Both the position numbers and the translations under genes were made by a program. The notes under the pieces are model-generated. The model was not told the origin of the DNA, searched no databases, and saw nothing but the letters and a program-made list of their open reading frames with translations. From Aotearoamyces nothofagi (taxonomy: Eukaryota; Ascomycota; Leotiomycetes; Leotiales; Tympanidaceae), in NCBI GenBank assembly GCA_015345905.1, contig JADDTR010000003.1, forward strand, positions 62,001 through 126,000: a stretch of DNA of 64,000 nucleotides. Reading direction: 5' to 3'. The number at the start of each line of letters is the position of its first letter. The stretch's first letter is position 1. Below, piece after piece: positions 34,301 through 46,763 of this stretch.

Positions 34301-36134
34301 GCTCCAGAATGCACAGATTGGCAAACAGCAGCAGCATAGTGATGGAAACTCCCCATCGCGCGGGGATCCGGATGACCTTGATAACCAGTACCGGCATGCG
34401 TTCCTAATCCTCGAGCCAAAGAAGAAGGACTCATCTAGCCTGGTGCGCCATGTTCTATGCGCAGAGAGTGACAAAGAGCGGGATCAATGGGTCGAGGCTC
34501 TGTTACAGTATGTTGACTACCGTGATTCGGAGGAGGAGGGTTCTGTTGCTCCAGCTCATAGGAGGAAAGAATCAAATGACTCCAGCTACATCACAGGAGG
34601 GAACTCGAGGAAAAAGGTCTATGGGCAAGGAAGACCTCTAGATCTAACCGAGCCTGAGGGGGTTTTGCGTGGGATAAGCTACGAGGCCACGACTCCAGCC
34701 GGCACTCCACATGGTGTTATTCAAAAAGGGAAGAATTCCGGTACCCCTTCACCACCAACAACCGACCAAGACAGAGATCCAATGGCACAAATACCACACT
34801 CGCAATCCGCAAAATCTATCTCAGGTCCAAAGAATGCGACCATCATCCAAGACACCGGCGCTTGGGGAAACAAGCCAACATTACTTGCACCGGTAGAAGA
34901 TAAGACCAAACAAAAGAAACGAAGCTTCTTTGGCTTTGGTAGTAAACCTAGAGTGTCTTCGGATTCGCCAGAGCAACCCAATGATTCTACGACCAGCTTG
35001 TCTCAATTGTCCTACGAACAACATGGCCCAATCCGAGCTGCGTTTGGAGCGACACTGGCTGAAGCCGTCAGATACAACCATCCCGCTGATGTGGATGTCG
35101 AGCTGCCGGCAGTCGTGTACCGATGTATCGAGTATCTAGATACTAAGAATGCAGCATCTGAGGAAGGTATTTTCAGATTGAGTGGATCGAACGTCGTCAT
35201 CAAAAGCCTTCGAGAACGCTTCAATGTCGAAGGCGACGTGAACTTGGTTACGGACGGCCAGTACTACGATATCCATGCTGTAGCATCTCTCCTCAAGCTC
35301 TATCTTCGTGAATTACCAACGACCATACTCACACGAGAACTTCACTTGGACTTCCTAGCCGTTACTGAACTTCACGACGCGCAAGAAAAGGTTGTTGCCT
35401 TGAATGGTCTGGTCCACAAGCTTCCTAAGCCAAACGTAACTCTACTTCGTTATTTATCCGGCTTTCTGATCAATATCATCAATCATGCCGATATCAACAA
35501 AATGACTGTACGCAATGTTGGGATCGTTTTCTCGCCTACTCTTAACATCCCAGCACCGGTCTTTGCCCTTTTCCTCCAGCAGTACGATGGGATCTTTGGT
35601 GCGGAGCCTGAACAGCATGATCAAGCTCCAGTTGCAGTAACCATCACTGCTCCGCCATTAACCCCAGAGGATATCCGTTCACCAAGAAGACAGCAGTTCC
35701 AGGAACTCCCCACGCCATCATACGATCAGCATACATTTTCTCGCGGACCTACAGTTTTCCCACAGCCTCATCAACAAGGCCGTTCTGTGTATGACACAGG
35801 GTTCACTCCCCTTCAGCCATCTTATGAACCTCAGTTGTATGCTCCACAGCAAACTATGGGAGGACCGGAATACGGACATGCCGCTCCAACCTTTGCAGGC
35901 CCAGCCTACGATCAGTTCAACGGCAGCTCAGGAAGTCTAGGGTACACACACCACGGTAATGAGCAAGCGCCTCAGTCCAAGTCAAAGAGGAGGGAGAGTT
36001 CCATGTTTGGCATGAAAAAACCTAGTCGTAACCAGTTGAGGGATGATTCACGTAAGTGTCTAGTGTCCCGTTATTTATTGATATACTAATCCTTATCCCT
36101 AGGCCTCGTCGAGGACGAGTCATTCTTCGAATGA
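31335..36134 (+). CDS. bem3: Bem3-type RhoGAP with PX and PH domains
   Basis: Four exons (31335-31486, 31538-31819, 31877-36051, 36103-36134) give 1546 residues. The long N-terminal half is Ser/Pro-rich and probably disordered, with a short coiled coil at about 235-300 (LLKEKTSQAAQNAQLWRLVDK...). A PX domain (about 735-870) is followed by PH (about 911-1025, NGYLTKRGKNFGGWKARFFVL) and RhoGAP (about 1200-1395) with arginine finger R1245 in EEGIFRLSGS and LKLYLRELPTTIL. The PX-PH-RhoGAP order is that of Bem3, a GAP for Cdc42 acting at sites of polarised growth. Introns 1 (51 nt) and 2 (57 nt) are multiples of three and stop-free, so the frame stays open if they are retained; I removed them because both have good GT-AG borders. 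The last exon adds RLVEDESFFE. Confidence 0.93.
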
Positions 36135-37561
36135 TTAATTGGCTTTAAGAGCTCCTTACGACTTTGGATTCTCTCCAATGACGTATATAACGAAAATGTA
36201 ATCTATAATGACCTCTTCAGTCTAAGTCTTGGTCATGACTTGAGCTCAACCATGGCTTTTGTAATAATACAGCGATCCTGCAAATAAATGGCGGCAGTTT
36301 TTTCAGATTATACCCTGTGCTATGAACCTTCCATAGCACGTCTTTTCTATCAATTCTGATTATGGCGTGACGTTGCGAGGTGTTCATAGGAATGAGAGTA
36401 CATTGTATATTACAAGTAGATAAACTCAAAACTTTACATCAAATCCAGCTATGTCAATTGGTGACGTGAGATCAGTGTTGGCATCATCCACATCTAATCT
36501 TCATATCACAATGACTCATTGTTCACTTGCTATGACTGCGGAGGGTATGATCGTATGAGCTTCACGCATGCTCTTTTAACTGCTGAGCGCCAACAGTGAC
36601 TAAGATATTAGAACGAATAATGCCCTAACAGTACTGATATAAAATGGCAGAATGCAGTCAGTGTCTTTTATTTTCACTATATCTTAGCTGAATCGTAGTA
36701 AGCTCCATGGGCAATTGCAGCTGGTTGTATCACGTGTGGCGGTCGAGCATTTTCAGTCTCTTTGCAAATTGTAATATATTTTTTTTTGTTAATGATATAA
36801 TATTAGCATTGTGATTCGTGAATCTATAAAGAGGTCGTGTTGTTCAGATTCCCACAAGGATGCCCTCGACATTCTTAACTGATGGATAGCCTTCAACTCA
36901 ATTAAGTAGCTAGAAAGTCTTACAGATAGACCTATTTAGTTGATTTACGGACTGGGGCTGGCTTTTCTGCTCGTGGAAGACCCTGGCAGTACCAGGAACT
37001 TACCGAGGTCTCTGGTCAGCTGCCATACTCCTGGACAGAGTGGGAGAAGAGTCTGAGAAGTCGCCAGCTTAACAGCAGACTTGGAAGCTGGCAGGTTTAA
37101 AGTTGGGATAGATCATGGATGATAGGATTGGAGACTTATATTATATGTCTGATGGGGAGTGTTGCACGTGTTTTATAGTAAGGTAGTTTTAAATTTCACG
37201 ATTTGTATGTAAAACCTAGACTTAAATGAAAGATACCCCTATTTTAAGCATTGAACAAAGCACCCCGCTGGTAGTGCTGAACAGTACACACACACAATCC
37301 ATCCTCCAGGCAAGCAAGACCCACAGTTCCTTCCATCCCATCCCGGATTTCATCAAGTTACGGCATCGCGCCCTCTCCAGAAGCCAAGTCCTCGTAAACA
37401 GCAGCCTCAGGCACACCGACAACATCCACCCATCTAGTCACCAGCAGAAGAAAGAAGACCCTTCCTCCCCCATCAGTCACCGCGCACCTCCGGCGGAGGT
37501 TCGATCTCTCATATCTCGCGCGCCCGCGCAGCTCGATGCCGTGAACGCAAGCGAGCGCCCA
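36135..37561. other. AT-rich intergenic region
   Basis: No gene supported up to about 37.2 kb; AT-rich, with T-runs near 36778-36788. From 37226 the frame of the next gene is open, but the sequence to about 37500 reads like a leader (CACACACA and CCATCCCATCCC tracts), so I left it outside the CDS. Confidence 0.6.
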
Positions 37562-38089
37562 ATGCCGACCACAGCAAACCAGCGCGTCGATATCTGGCGC
37601 CAGGAAGTCGCCTCGGCCGTGGCCGACGCGGGAATCGAAGCCCAGACGCCTCCCGACTACTCGCCGTCGTCGACGACGCCGCCGCCACCGCCGTCCGACG
37701 CCCCGCCGCCCGCCCGCAAGAAGCGCTCCTTCATCAAGAACCTCCTGCTGCACCGCTCCGCCTCGAAGAAGACGGATTCCGAGTGGAGGGAACTCAACGA
37801 CCCCACGTCCATGTATTCGGCGAATTCCTGGGCCAGGGTCGAGCCGCTGGCACGTGACGACCAGAAGGGCTTGAATCTCGAATGTCACGATACGAAGCAG
37901 GAGTTGGAGGTGCGAAAGAAGGAGGAAGAGAGGGAGAGCATGGCCATGGCGTGCGAGAGTAGGAGTGAGAGTAGGAGCGAGGACGAGGATGATGACGGGA
38001 GAGGTGTCGAGGAACGCAGGCTGGTGAGGAGTGGGGACAGATTGGATCGAGCTGCCAAGTTATTGAAGACGAAGCATGAGGAAGGATAA
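37562..38089 (+). CDS. Small unknown protein, basic/proline-rich
   Basis: Single exon, 175 residues from the ATG at 37562. It starts MPTTANQRVDIWRQEVASAVADAG, continues with a proline-rich stretch (PPDYSPSSTTPPPPPSDAPPP), a basic RKKRSFIKNLLLHRSASKK block and an acidic, charged C-terminus rich in E, R and S. I do not recognise the family. An earlier in-frame ATG at 37226 would add 112 residues; I prefer the later start because the upstream part looks like leader in composition. Expression is not shown by the sequence, so confidence is moderate. Confidence 0.6.
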   Translation: MPTTANQRVDIWRQEVASAVADAGIEAQTPPDYSPSSTTPPPPPSDAPPPARKKRSFIKNLLLHRSASKKTDSEWRELNDPTSMYSANSWARVEPLARDDQKGLNLECHDTKQELEVRKKEEERESMAMACESRSESRSEDEDDDGRGVEERRLVRSGDRLDRAAKLLKTKHEEG

Positions 38090-38885
38090 TTAGGATGATA
38101 GAGACCATACTATCTATGGTTCAACTTATGAACTTGTATCTCCACAGCTTTTATGTCATGTTGGCGGGTGGGTGCATCATTTAGCAGTCTATCGAGAACA
38201 TAGAGCTACCAGAGGGGGGTGGCCAGGATCCAAGGGTTTCAGGGAGTTTTGGGCAGACAATCAGTATACCCCACTAGCGTCACGGTTAATCAAGCATAGA
38301 AGTACTGTAATGTAGTGTGAATTCAATGATCCTTCTTTACGCCCTGAAGAGCAGCGCACGAGACCAGAAGACAGGCTATCCGCTATGACAAAGCAAGCAA
38401 GTTTCATGTAGGAAATCCGGGGGATATCTAGATCACACGCACCACTCGAGACCAACACCCTGCAGAATCCATCAAGAGAGCCTGAGAAATTTGACCGAAG
38501 ACTCTTTCTAAATGGGCAGGAAATTCTGTCGGGAGGCTCTTATGAAACAAATGCATCCACTATCAAGGATGCGCACTTCAGGAAAGCCTAATCGTAAGGA
38601 CTTCCATCTGCAAAATACATCGGTGATGTGAAAAGCCACGGGTAGACAACATCGCAAGGAGATGAGTGAGAGAAAGGAAAACCATGATCATCAGAGGTCG
38701 CAGGATGGTGTATCCGCAAATCGCATGTATTCGCAAATGTCGCACTAATTCTGCTTTTTCGTAAGAACTCCCCATACCCACCCTAGCTGCAAATCACTCC
38801 ACAAAGCCAGCCAGTTATCCAGCTATTCCGCGAAGTTCAAAGAGCATATGAAGCCGAGACGAGGAGAATTCGCGACACAAGGTAT
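38090..38885. other. Convergent intergenic region
   Basis: No gene or repeat seen between the small unknown gene and the 3' end of the 14-3-3 gene. It presumably contains both 3' UTRs. Confidence 0.6.
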
Positions 38886-40081
38886 CTAGGAGGTTGGTTC
38901 TGGGACAGGCTCTGCGGCAGGCTCAGATGTCTCGGCATTTGACTCGGCAGGCTCTGCAGATTTCTCAGCCTCCTTGGCCTCACCAGCTGGTGTAGGCTCG
39001 GCCTCGCCGCTGTCTGATGAGGTCCAGAGGGTCAAGTTGTCACGTAGTAGCTGCATGATGAGCGTGCTATCACGGTAAGACTCCTCAGACAATGAATCAA
39101 GCTCAGCAATGGCGTCGTCGAAAGCCTGCTTGGCGAGGTGGCAGGCACGATCTGGCGAGTTCAAAATCTCGTAGTAGAATACGGAGAAGTTGAGTGCGAG
39201 ACCGAGGCGGATAGGATGGGTAGGAGTGAGCTCAGTCTGGGCAACATCGGTAGCGTTCTATTGGAGAGGGAAAGATTAGCACATGAATTTCAGTGGGGGA
39301 ATCGGAGTGCATACCTTGTAAGCCTCATGTGCGGCAGTTGCAGCAACCTTGCGCTTCTCACCGGAAGCGAACTCGGCCAAGTAACGGTGGTAGTCCCCCT
39401 TCCTGTTGGATTGCGTTCAATTAGCAAACGTCTCAGTATAGTACATCCATGCAGCGTGACATGGACCAGGGATAAGACGTACATCTTGTGGTAGAAGACC
39501 TTGGACTCGCCAGACTCTGCCTTTGGGATCAAAGACTCATCGAGAACATCGAGGACATCCTGGCAAACCTTCTCAAGCTCTGTCTCAATCTTTTGGCGAT
39601 AGTCACGGATAGTGGAGACGTGCTTGTCGGTGCCTTTTGATTCCTCCTTCTGCTCGATCGATGAGATGATTCGCCAAGAAGCACGTCGAGTACCGACTAC
39701 GTTCTTGTAGGCAACGGACAGAAGATTTCGCTCATCAACGGTCAGTTCTCCACCGAGCTGTAAATCGCGCCATCAGTAACAACTTCCGGTTTCTCTACAG
39801 CCTGCCTCATATGTGTGCTGGGCGCGTCGCGTACCTTGGCTACCTCCTTCATGTATGTCACCATCTCATCGTAACGCTCGGCCTGCTCGCATAGCCGCGC
39901 CAAAAAGGTCTTGGACTCACGCTGTTTCCACTGAGGTTAGCACTCTGCTTGAGATGGAATAAAAGCCAGAGATTCCCGTAAGAAGGGAGACAGTGGATAA
40001 GGTTGTCATCACAGCTGATCCCAACATCAAGTGACTGGTGAGGACGGAGATAGGGCTGGGACTACTCACTTCAGTCGTCAT
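38886..40081 (-). CDS. 14-3-3 protein
   Basis: Five minus-strand exons (40081-40070, 39921-39835, 39757-39483, 39402-39315, 39257-38886) give 277 residues. The first exon encodes only MTTE. Family blocks are obvious: [70 protein letters not shown] and [18 protein letters not shown]-like. These form the nine-helix dimer that binds phosphoserine/phosphothreonine motifs (K, R, R, Y groove residues present). The C-terminal tail after [12 protein letters not shown] is about 35 residues of Ala/Glu/Pro, longer than in many family members and probably flexible. It is the MTTERESK isoform found in many Pezizomycotina (from memory). Introns fall in conserved protein blocks and all joins keep frame. Confidence 0.96.
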
Positions 40082-41972
40082 GCTGGACTTTCTGTTTTGG
40101 TATATTAGTAGGGTGGTAAGGTATTCGATGTGGAAAGGTTGCAGATCGATGGGAGTTGATGTTCACGGAAGTTGCGGTGCAATGATCGTGTGTTGAACTC
40201 GTGGTCGTTCAGTGGGAGGGCGCTAAGCGAGACTTGGACCGGTGGTAATTTGAAGTGCTGCGCATCTTGGAGCAAATAACACCGCCAAAAGATTCACTGG
40301 CTCTCGATTCCCCATGTTTATTCCCACCACTTGCTGCCCGTAACCTATGATTTTCTTGAGCGACATGCGCCCTTCAACGCTGGCGATCAATCAATGATAT
40401 TTTGGATTTACTATCTAGCCGTCGTTCTGGATCTTGGAGAAGCTCGTTCTTTCTCGAGGAAAAAGGGTCAAACCACGACGCCCTCAGCCGGTTTGCCAGC
40501 GCTACACTACACAGCTGAATGAGACATTTGCGTCTGCTACTTAAGATTAACGGGCTCAAGCTGGCCTTGGGGCCTGTGGTTTACTGCTGCTCTTGCCCGG
40601 ACAGACATGCTATGCTCTGTACAGGCAGCCATATTATTGTCATCGACAGCAAGTATTATTGGGATGTTTGCCGGTGGTTATTGCATGAACAAGCACATTG
40701 CGTGTTTCCTTATCATCTTGCCTCATAAAACTTGCCTCGTGGATGCTGCAAGGATCCGGTTTCGTGGCATGTGCTGGAGCCTATGGAATTACCTTTTCCC
40801 GCGGCTCGCACTTCCAGCTCGACGAATGGGGAGGGGTGGAATCGGGTGTATCACAGCTCCGCAGTACCATCGCACAGTGAAAACTCTTACCATGCACGGA
40901 GGAATCTTACAGGCCTTCCTGCATCTTCCTTCACAGTACAGATCTTCGACAAGGTCTCTGATGCCCTTGGATGCCCTTGGATGCCCTCGCTTTCCCTCAC
41001 TTTCCCTCACTTTTCCTCGCTTCTTGCTGTGCTGAATCACATGATGCTGGCCTGTCCGTCCTAGGCCAATATAAGTACGTGGTCGGCCCGGTAGCTCTGC
41101 CACGGCCTGGCTGCGCGGTGCTGGACTTACGTACTGGACTGGACTGGACAGGCTGGACCGGACTCCTGACCGGACTCCAGGACTGCACTCTGGCACCCTA
41201 GCACCCTGCCTACCACGCCCTTCTGAGTCCTACCGAGTGCTCGAGTAAGTCTTCCTTATCTCGCGCACTGCGCAAGATACGGGCCGCAAGCCGTGGGCGT
41301 GCACCTCTCCTTCTTTTCGAGCCCGATCCACCGCTTCTTGTGCAGTTACATACCTACCTTACTACAGCATACAGTAGTAATAACCAGGCACACCTAGGTG
41401 CCTGCCTCCGTGTCTGCCAGCAAAACCGTCTTATCTTCGAAAGTCATGCAAGGCCCGCGCTCGCGTGGCGGAACGTTACGTAGAACTTGCCTTTCTTAGA
41501 TTGCGGCCTGATAAGCTTATATGAATCGGCTTTCCCGTCTGCCCTCCGTCATCGAGCATCACCATGGAGAAAATAAAATATCATGTTCCCGCAAGCCCAG
41601 GCTGCTGCATTACGGCTCATCTCATGATCAAATACGTAGGACTCTGGTCTCCCGATTATCTAGTAGGGGTCTTGATGGAAGAATCTCAAGGTTCTCCATG
41701 GAAGCGACCCCGGGCGGTGGCGGGCACGGGGCAGGCTCCAGATCTCGGCAAACCAATAGGGAAACGTGTCAATATGTTTTTTGAGCGGAGCTTAGTACGG
41801 TCAACCTCGGATTTCTGCCCTCCTCTGCCTTCTCGCGCATTCTGTTGCCCCCGAGATTGACAAGTAATTCATTTCTGTTTGGGATTAAGATTTAATCACC
41901 TCTATGAACGCCCTGCAAAACTCCTTGTAGCTCCGCTGCTGCATTCTTTGAACAGTAAAGTGCCTTGCCAAC
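40082..41972. other. Divergent intergenic region with short tandem repeats
   Basis: No gene supported between the 14-3-3 and Ca2+-ATPase starts (1.9 kb). Repeats: ATGCCCTTGG x2 plus a partial third unit at 40961-40989, CTTTCCCTCA units at 40990-41013 and CTGGA units near 41133-41165. The final 100 bases before the ATPase ATG are presumably 5' UTR. Confidence 0.6.
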
Positions 41973-44900
41973 ATGGAAAACGCCTATGCACGGTCTACGG
42001 GACAAGTCCTAAAGCATTTCGGCGTCACTGAGCAGAAGGGATTATCAGACGCACAAGTGAAAGCATCTAGGGAGAAGTACGGATCCAATGCTATAGCAGA
42101 AGAGGAGGCGACGCCGTTATGGGAATTGATCCTTGAGCAGTTCAAGGACCAACTTGTTCTTATCTTACTCGGTTCCGCCGCGGTATCATTCATTTTAGCC
42201 TTACTTGAAGAAGGTGGTGGTTGGACTGCATTTGTTGATCCCGCTGTTGTAAGCTGATCTCCAGAATTCCTGACATGCCGACTAGCTCTGACATTTCGTT
42301 CAACAGATCCTCACAATCCTTATTTTGAACGCTGTTGTTGGTGTATCACAAGAAAGCAGCGCAGAGAAGGCCATTGCCGCGTTACAAGAATATTCTGCCA
42401 ACGAGGCTAAAGTAATTCGAGATGGACATGTTACCCGAATTCGCGCAGAGGAGCTCGTTCCGGGAGATATCATCACAATCGCGGTCGGAGATCGCATCCC
42501 GGCAGATTGCAGAGTACTGGCTATTCAGAGCAATAGTTTTGCTGTTGACCAGGCCATCTTGACGGGAGAGAGCGAAAGTGTTAGCAAGGATACCGTAGTT
42601 GTTAAGGATGAGCATGCTGTGAAGCAGGACCAGATCAACATGCTATTTTCAGGAACAACTGTTGTTACTGGCCATGCTACTGCAATTGTTGTGTTAACTG
42701 GCTCAGCTACAGCGATCGGAGACATTCACGAGAGCATTGTTGCGCAAATATCCGAGCCGACTCCGTTGAAGCAAAAGCTTAACGACTTCGGAGATACTCT
42801 CGCCAAAGTGATTACCGTTATTTGCGTTCTCGTCTGGCTTATTAATATTCAGCATTTCAATGACCCAGTCCATGGGAGCATAACAAAGGGCGCTATCTAT
42901 TATCTGAAGATTGCCGTCTCCCTCGGAGTAGCTGCAATCCCGGAGGGACTGGCTGTGGTTATAACTACCTGTCTAGCCCTCGGAACAAGGAAAATGGCAG
43001 CCAAGAATGCCGTGGTTAGGAGCTTGCCGTCAGTTGAAACCCTTGGGAGCTGCAGCGTCATCTGCTCGGACAAGACAGGTACTCTGACTACAAACCAGAT
43101 GAGCGTCCATAAAGTTGTCCACATTAGCGAGAGCGGCAATGGCTTGGAAGAATTGACTGTAGAAGGAACTACTTTTGCGCCGCATGGACACATCACTTCT
43201 AAGGGCGTCCCTATACATGATATTGCTGCAGCTTCTTCAACTATTTTCCAGATAGCAGAAGTTTCTGCTCTTTGCAACGATGCTCAACTGGCATTTGATT
43301 CGAAGACTGGTACATATTCCAATGTCGGAGAACCCACTGAAGGCGCCCTTCGTGTTCTTGTTGAGAAGATTGGAACATCCGACGCATCACAGAATCAAAT
43401 AAAAGTGGGTAGTGCTGCTGGAGATATCCTTCATCTAGCTAGCGCTTGGTATGAGGCCAAAGCACCTCGCCTGGCTACGTATGAGTTTTCAAGAGACAGA
43501 AAGAGCATGTCAGTCCTCGTCGGTAACAAATCTGAACAACGATTGCTGGTTAAGGGAGCTCCCGAGGCAATTATTGACCGTTGCTCGCACACCTTGATCG
43601 GAGCAAATGGAAAAAGAGTCGCAATGAAGAAGAGCCTCTCTGAATTGTTATTGAAGGAGGTAGTAGAATACGGTAATAAAGGACTTCGAGTAATTGCTCT
43701 TGCAAGCATAGACGACGTTGCATCCAACCCTCTCCTGAAGACAGCAAAGACGCCTGAGCAGTACTCGCAGCTGGAGCAAAATATGACACTTCTTGGCCTG
43801 GTGGGAATGCTTGACCCTCCCCGCCCTGAGGTAGCTGGCTCTATCAGACAGTGTAAAGATGCCGGAATCCGTGTTATTGTCATCACAGGAGATAACCGCA
43901 ACACCGCTGAGACCATCTGCCGACAGATCGGCGTCTTTGGTCAAAACGAAGACCTGACTGGCAAAAGCTATACAGGCCGTGAATTTGATAATCTTAGCGA
44001 AAGTGAGCAATTGGCAGCAGCAAAGACAGCCTCCTTGTTTTCCCGAGTCGAGCCTAGCCATAAGTCAAAGCTCGTCGATCTGCTCCAGTCTGCAGGAGAG
44101 GTCGTGGCAATGACTGGCGATGGTGTAAATGATGCTCCAGCACTTAAGAAATCAGACATTGGTGTTGCCATGGGATCCGGCACTGATGTTGCAAAGTTGG
44201 CAGCTGACATGGTTTTGGCTGATGACAACTTTGCTACTATCGAGGTAGCTATCGAGGAAGGACGGTCGATTTACAATAACACCCAGCAGTTCATCAGATA
44301 TCTCATCTCTTCCAACATCGGAGAGGTAGTTTCCATCTTTTTGACAGCGGCTGTTGGTATGCCAGAAGCTCTCATTCCCGTTCAGCTACTGTGGGTCAAC
44401 CTTGTCACCGATGGTCTTCCTGCCACTGCCTTGTCTTTCAACCCACCTGATCATGATATTATGAAGCGCCAACCAAGGAAGCGAGATGAGCCACTCATCA
44501 GTGGCTGGCTTTTCTTCCGTTACATGGTCATTGGTGTGTACGTTGGCCTTGCCACCGTGGCTGGATACGCCTGGTGGTTTATGTATAACCCAGAAGGACC
44601 TCAAATCACTTTCTGGCAACTGTCACATTTCCATCAGTGCTCCGCTCAATTCCCTGAAATTGGATGCCAGATATTCACGAATGATATGGCGAAATCGGCT
44701 TCTACCGTTTCACTATCGATTCTCGTTGTCATCGAAATGCTGAATGCCATGAACGCTCTTTCGTCTAGCGAGTCTCTGCTTACTCTACCGCTGTGGGAGA
44801 ATATGATGCTTGTTTACGCTATTGCTCTGTCGATGGCATTGCACTTTGCTCTCCTTTACACTCCAATCCTGCAGACTCTGTTTTCAATTCTTCCTATGAA

Positions 44901-45089
44901 CCTGAACGAATGGAAAGCAGTAATGGTAATCAGCGCCCCTGTCATGTAAGTGCCGTCTTCGAAATGCATTTTACACACTAATCTTGCTAATGTCCCTGCA
45001 GTTTCATTGACGAAGGATTGAAATTCGTGGAGAGAAAATTGTACATTCAGAAGACGGACATTATAGATGTAAGATCTAAGAAAGAATAG
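41973..45089 (+). CDS. SERCA-type Ca2+-transporting P-type ATPase
   Basis: Three exons (41973-42248, 42307-44945, 45002-45089) give 1000 residues, the normal SERCA size. The N-terminal cation-ATPase domain ([24 protein letters not shown]) leads to TM1-2. The actuator motif is ILTGES, TM4 has the Ca2+-site AAIPEGLA, and the phosphorylation site is CSDKTGTLT (D347). KGAPE and the hinge [21 protein letters not shown] follow. The C-terminal membrane helices include [24 protein letters not shown], with Ca2+-binding N, T and D. It pumps cytosolic Ca2+ into the ER. The short last exon encodes [14 protein letters not shown] and ends RSKKE; a dilysine-like KKE terminus fits ER residence but is not the strict KKxx form. 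Both introns are about 57 nt. Confidence 0.97.
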
Positions 45090-45371
45090 AGCCCATACTG
45101 CGGCCTGGCTGTAAAAAGTAAGAAGTAGACAGAAGATTTTAGACAAGACTGTGCTTTAGTTAGCGCAGAATTGGACCCATATTTTGTATGAAGTCCTTGA
45201 AAATCACATAACTGTTCAATATTTCTCAATCAAATATATGCAAGTTGTATCGCTATCATTGATGCCATTTTACTTCATGCTGAGCGTGAAAACTCATCTA
45301 GTGGTACAGAGGAAGGTGCAAAGTCTTCCTTCTCGTCATGCGTTCATCCCACCAAACCCAAGAACCAACAC

Positions 45372-46172
45372 TTAATCTTGTCTGCCCTTTAATAATCGTT
45401 TCGTGACCTTGTCCTTCTCAATGATGTAGACGTGGGCTCCCCAACCTGACAAAGCATCTCTATCTACAGCATTCAATAACGCCTGAGAAATGGTCTCAAA
45501 GAGGTCTTCTGGCTCCTGTAACGTATAAATGTCAGCACCGATTCCATCACAAAAGTATTTTTGATATTAATGGCAATATAACATACCAAATCTGGCTCCC
45601 ACAGACCCTCGCAAGTACCAAACAGTTGATCACTTGCCGTGCCACTGACAATGAAGTCTTTTGCGAAATCAATACATCCGATACTATCAAACCCGCAAAT
45701 GAAGGGCTTTCCAGTCTTCTGATCCAGCCCAGCAATCACAGGGCTCACAAAGAAGGGCCCAAACCGCCTCTCATATAAGGAACTTGACACTAAGTTCGCC
45801 ATTGTCGTCGGCGAGATGTTGCGCTCTTCTCGAAGTCTGTACATGTTGACTTTGTAGCGAAATAGATCGGAAACGGTAGATACATCAGTTGCGAGGCCAG
45901 TGAGGCCTAGATAGACGTCACCGTAGGAAAAGATCTTGGGGAAGTTGTTGGAGACGGTGAGGGATTGGAGGCCGAGGCGGAGATCACAGGCTATGGCGAC
46001 GCAGTCTTTGCCCACCATAGCAACGCATGCTCCACCATCTGGAGATAGGTCAGTTGGAATTATCACTGGGGCTTGTTATGACAGGGGATGTACTGATGGA
46101 GAACGGGGAGCTCTGTAGGACATAGGTTAGCTGGCTTTCTAAGCTACAGGCAGTTTGTTGGACGCATACCAT
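45372..46172 (-). CDS. PUP3: 20S proteasome subunit beta-3
   Basis: Four minus-strand exons: 46172-46170 (only the ATG), 46112-46094 (19 nt), 46038-45587 and 45515-45372, giving 205 residues, exactly the usual size. The joins produce [20 protein letters not shown], matching the family N-terminus; no other reading does. [45 protein letters not shown] and [27 protein letters not shown] are hallmark blocks. Beta-3 is a non-catalytic ring subunit of the 20S core, and no active-site threonine is expected or seen at the N-terminus. Donors are GTATGC, GTACAT and GTATGT. The gene is divergent from the UBX4-like gene. Confidence 0.94.
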
Positions 46173-46763
46173 GTTTGTAGTTATGTGTGTTCAGCAGCTT
46201 TAAGGTCGTCGGCCAGAGCACTTGAAGGGTATCTTTGGCGTTTTGGGGGGTTGAGGTCGTTGGGTTGTCGATTGCGCTGATGTGAGTTCCTGTATAGGTA
46301 GCCAGCCGTACGCGTAGGAGTGAGGTTCGCGAGCCAGCCTCAAAGAAGCTTGGACCGCCTTGGACGGTCGATACTGCCGTCAGGCACGGAATAGATGAGC
46401 AACAACCGCAACACTAATCTTCTTATGAATTGTTCTTTTTGATAGCTAAGAAATTTGATTCGCGTCTGTTTATAAAGCTCATTTCTAAATACACATTGCA
46501 GAACCAAACGATCACTTTCTCCACGCGGCACAACAAACTGAATCCACCCCGCCACAGCTTATAATAAGAACATCAACGAACCCCGCCGAATAGAGGGACG
46601 CAATCCACCACAAATTATCGGATCCCATTCAACGATCGATAAACTCCTACTGTTACTAAGCTGCATCTCGAATATTCAGACTGAGTATTGGCGACTGGTT
46701 TCCAGCTCAAGAATATACAAAAGGCGTCCGACTCAGGGCAGTTTCAATATAGGCAGAAGAATC
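46173..46763. promoter_or_regulatory. Shared divergent promoter PUP3/UBX4
   Basis: 591 bp between two divergent start codons. Both neighbours act in the ubiquitin-proteasome/Cdc48 sphere, so joint control is plausible but only inferred. No known proteasome-gene element is claimed. Confidence 0.5.

Noticed and set aside
37226-37561. 112-residue N-terminal extension of the small unknown gene
   Set aside because: Composition resembles 5' UTR (CCATCCCATCCC, CACACACA) and differs from the rest of the frame.
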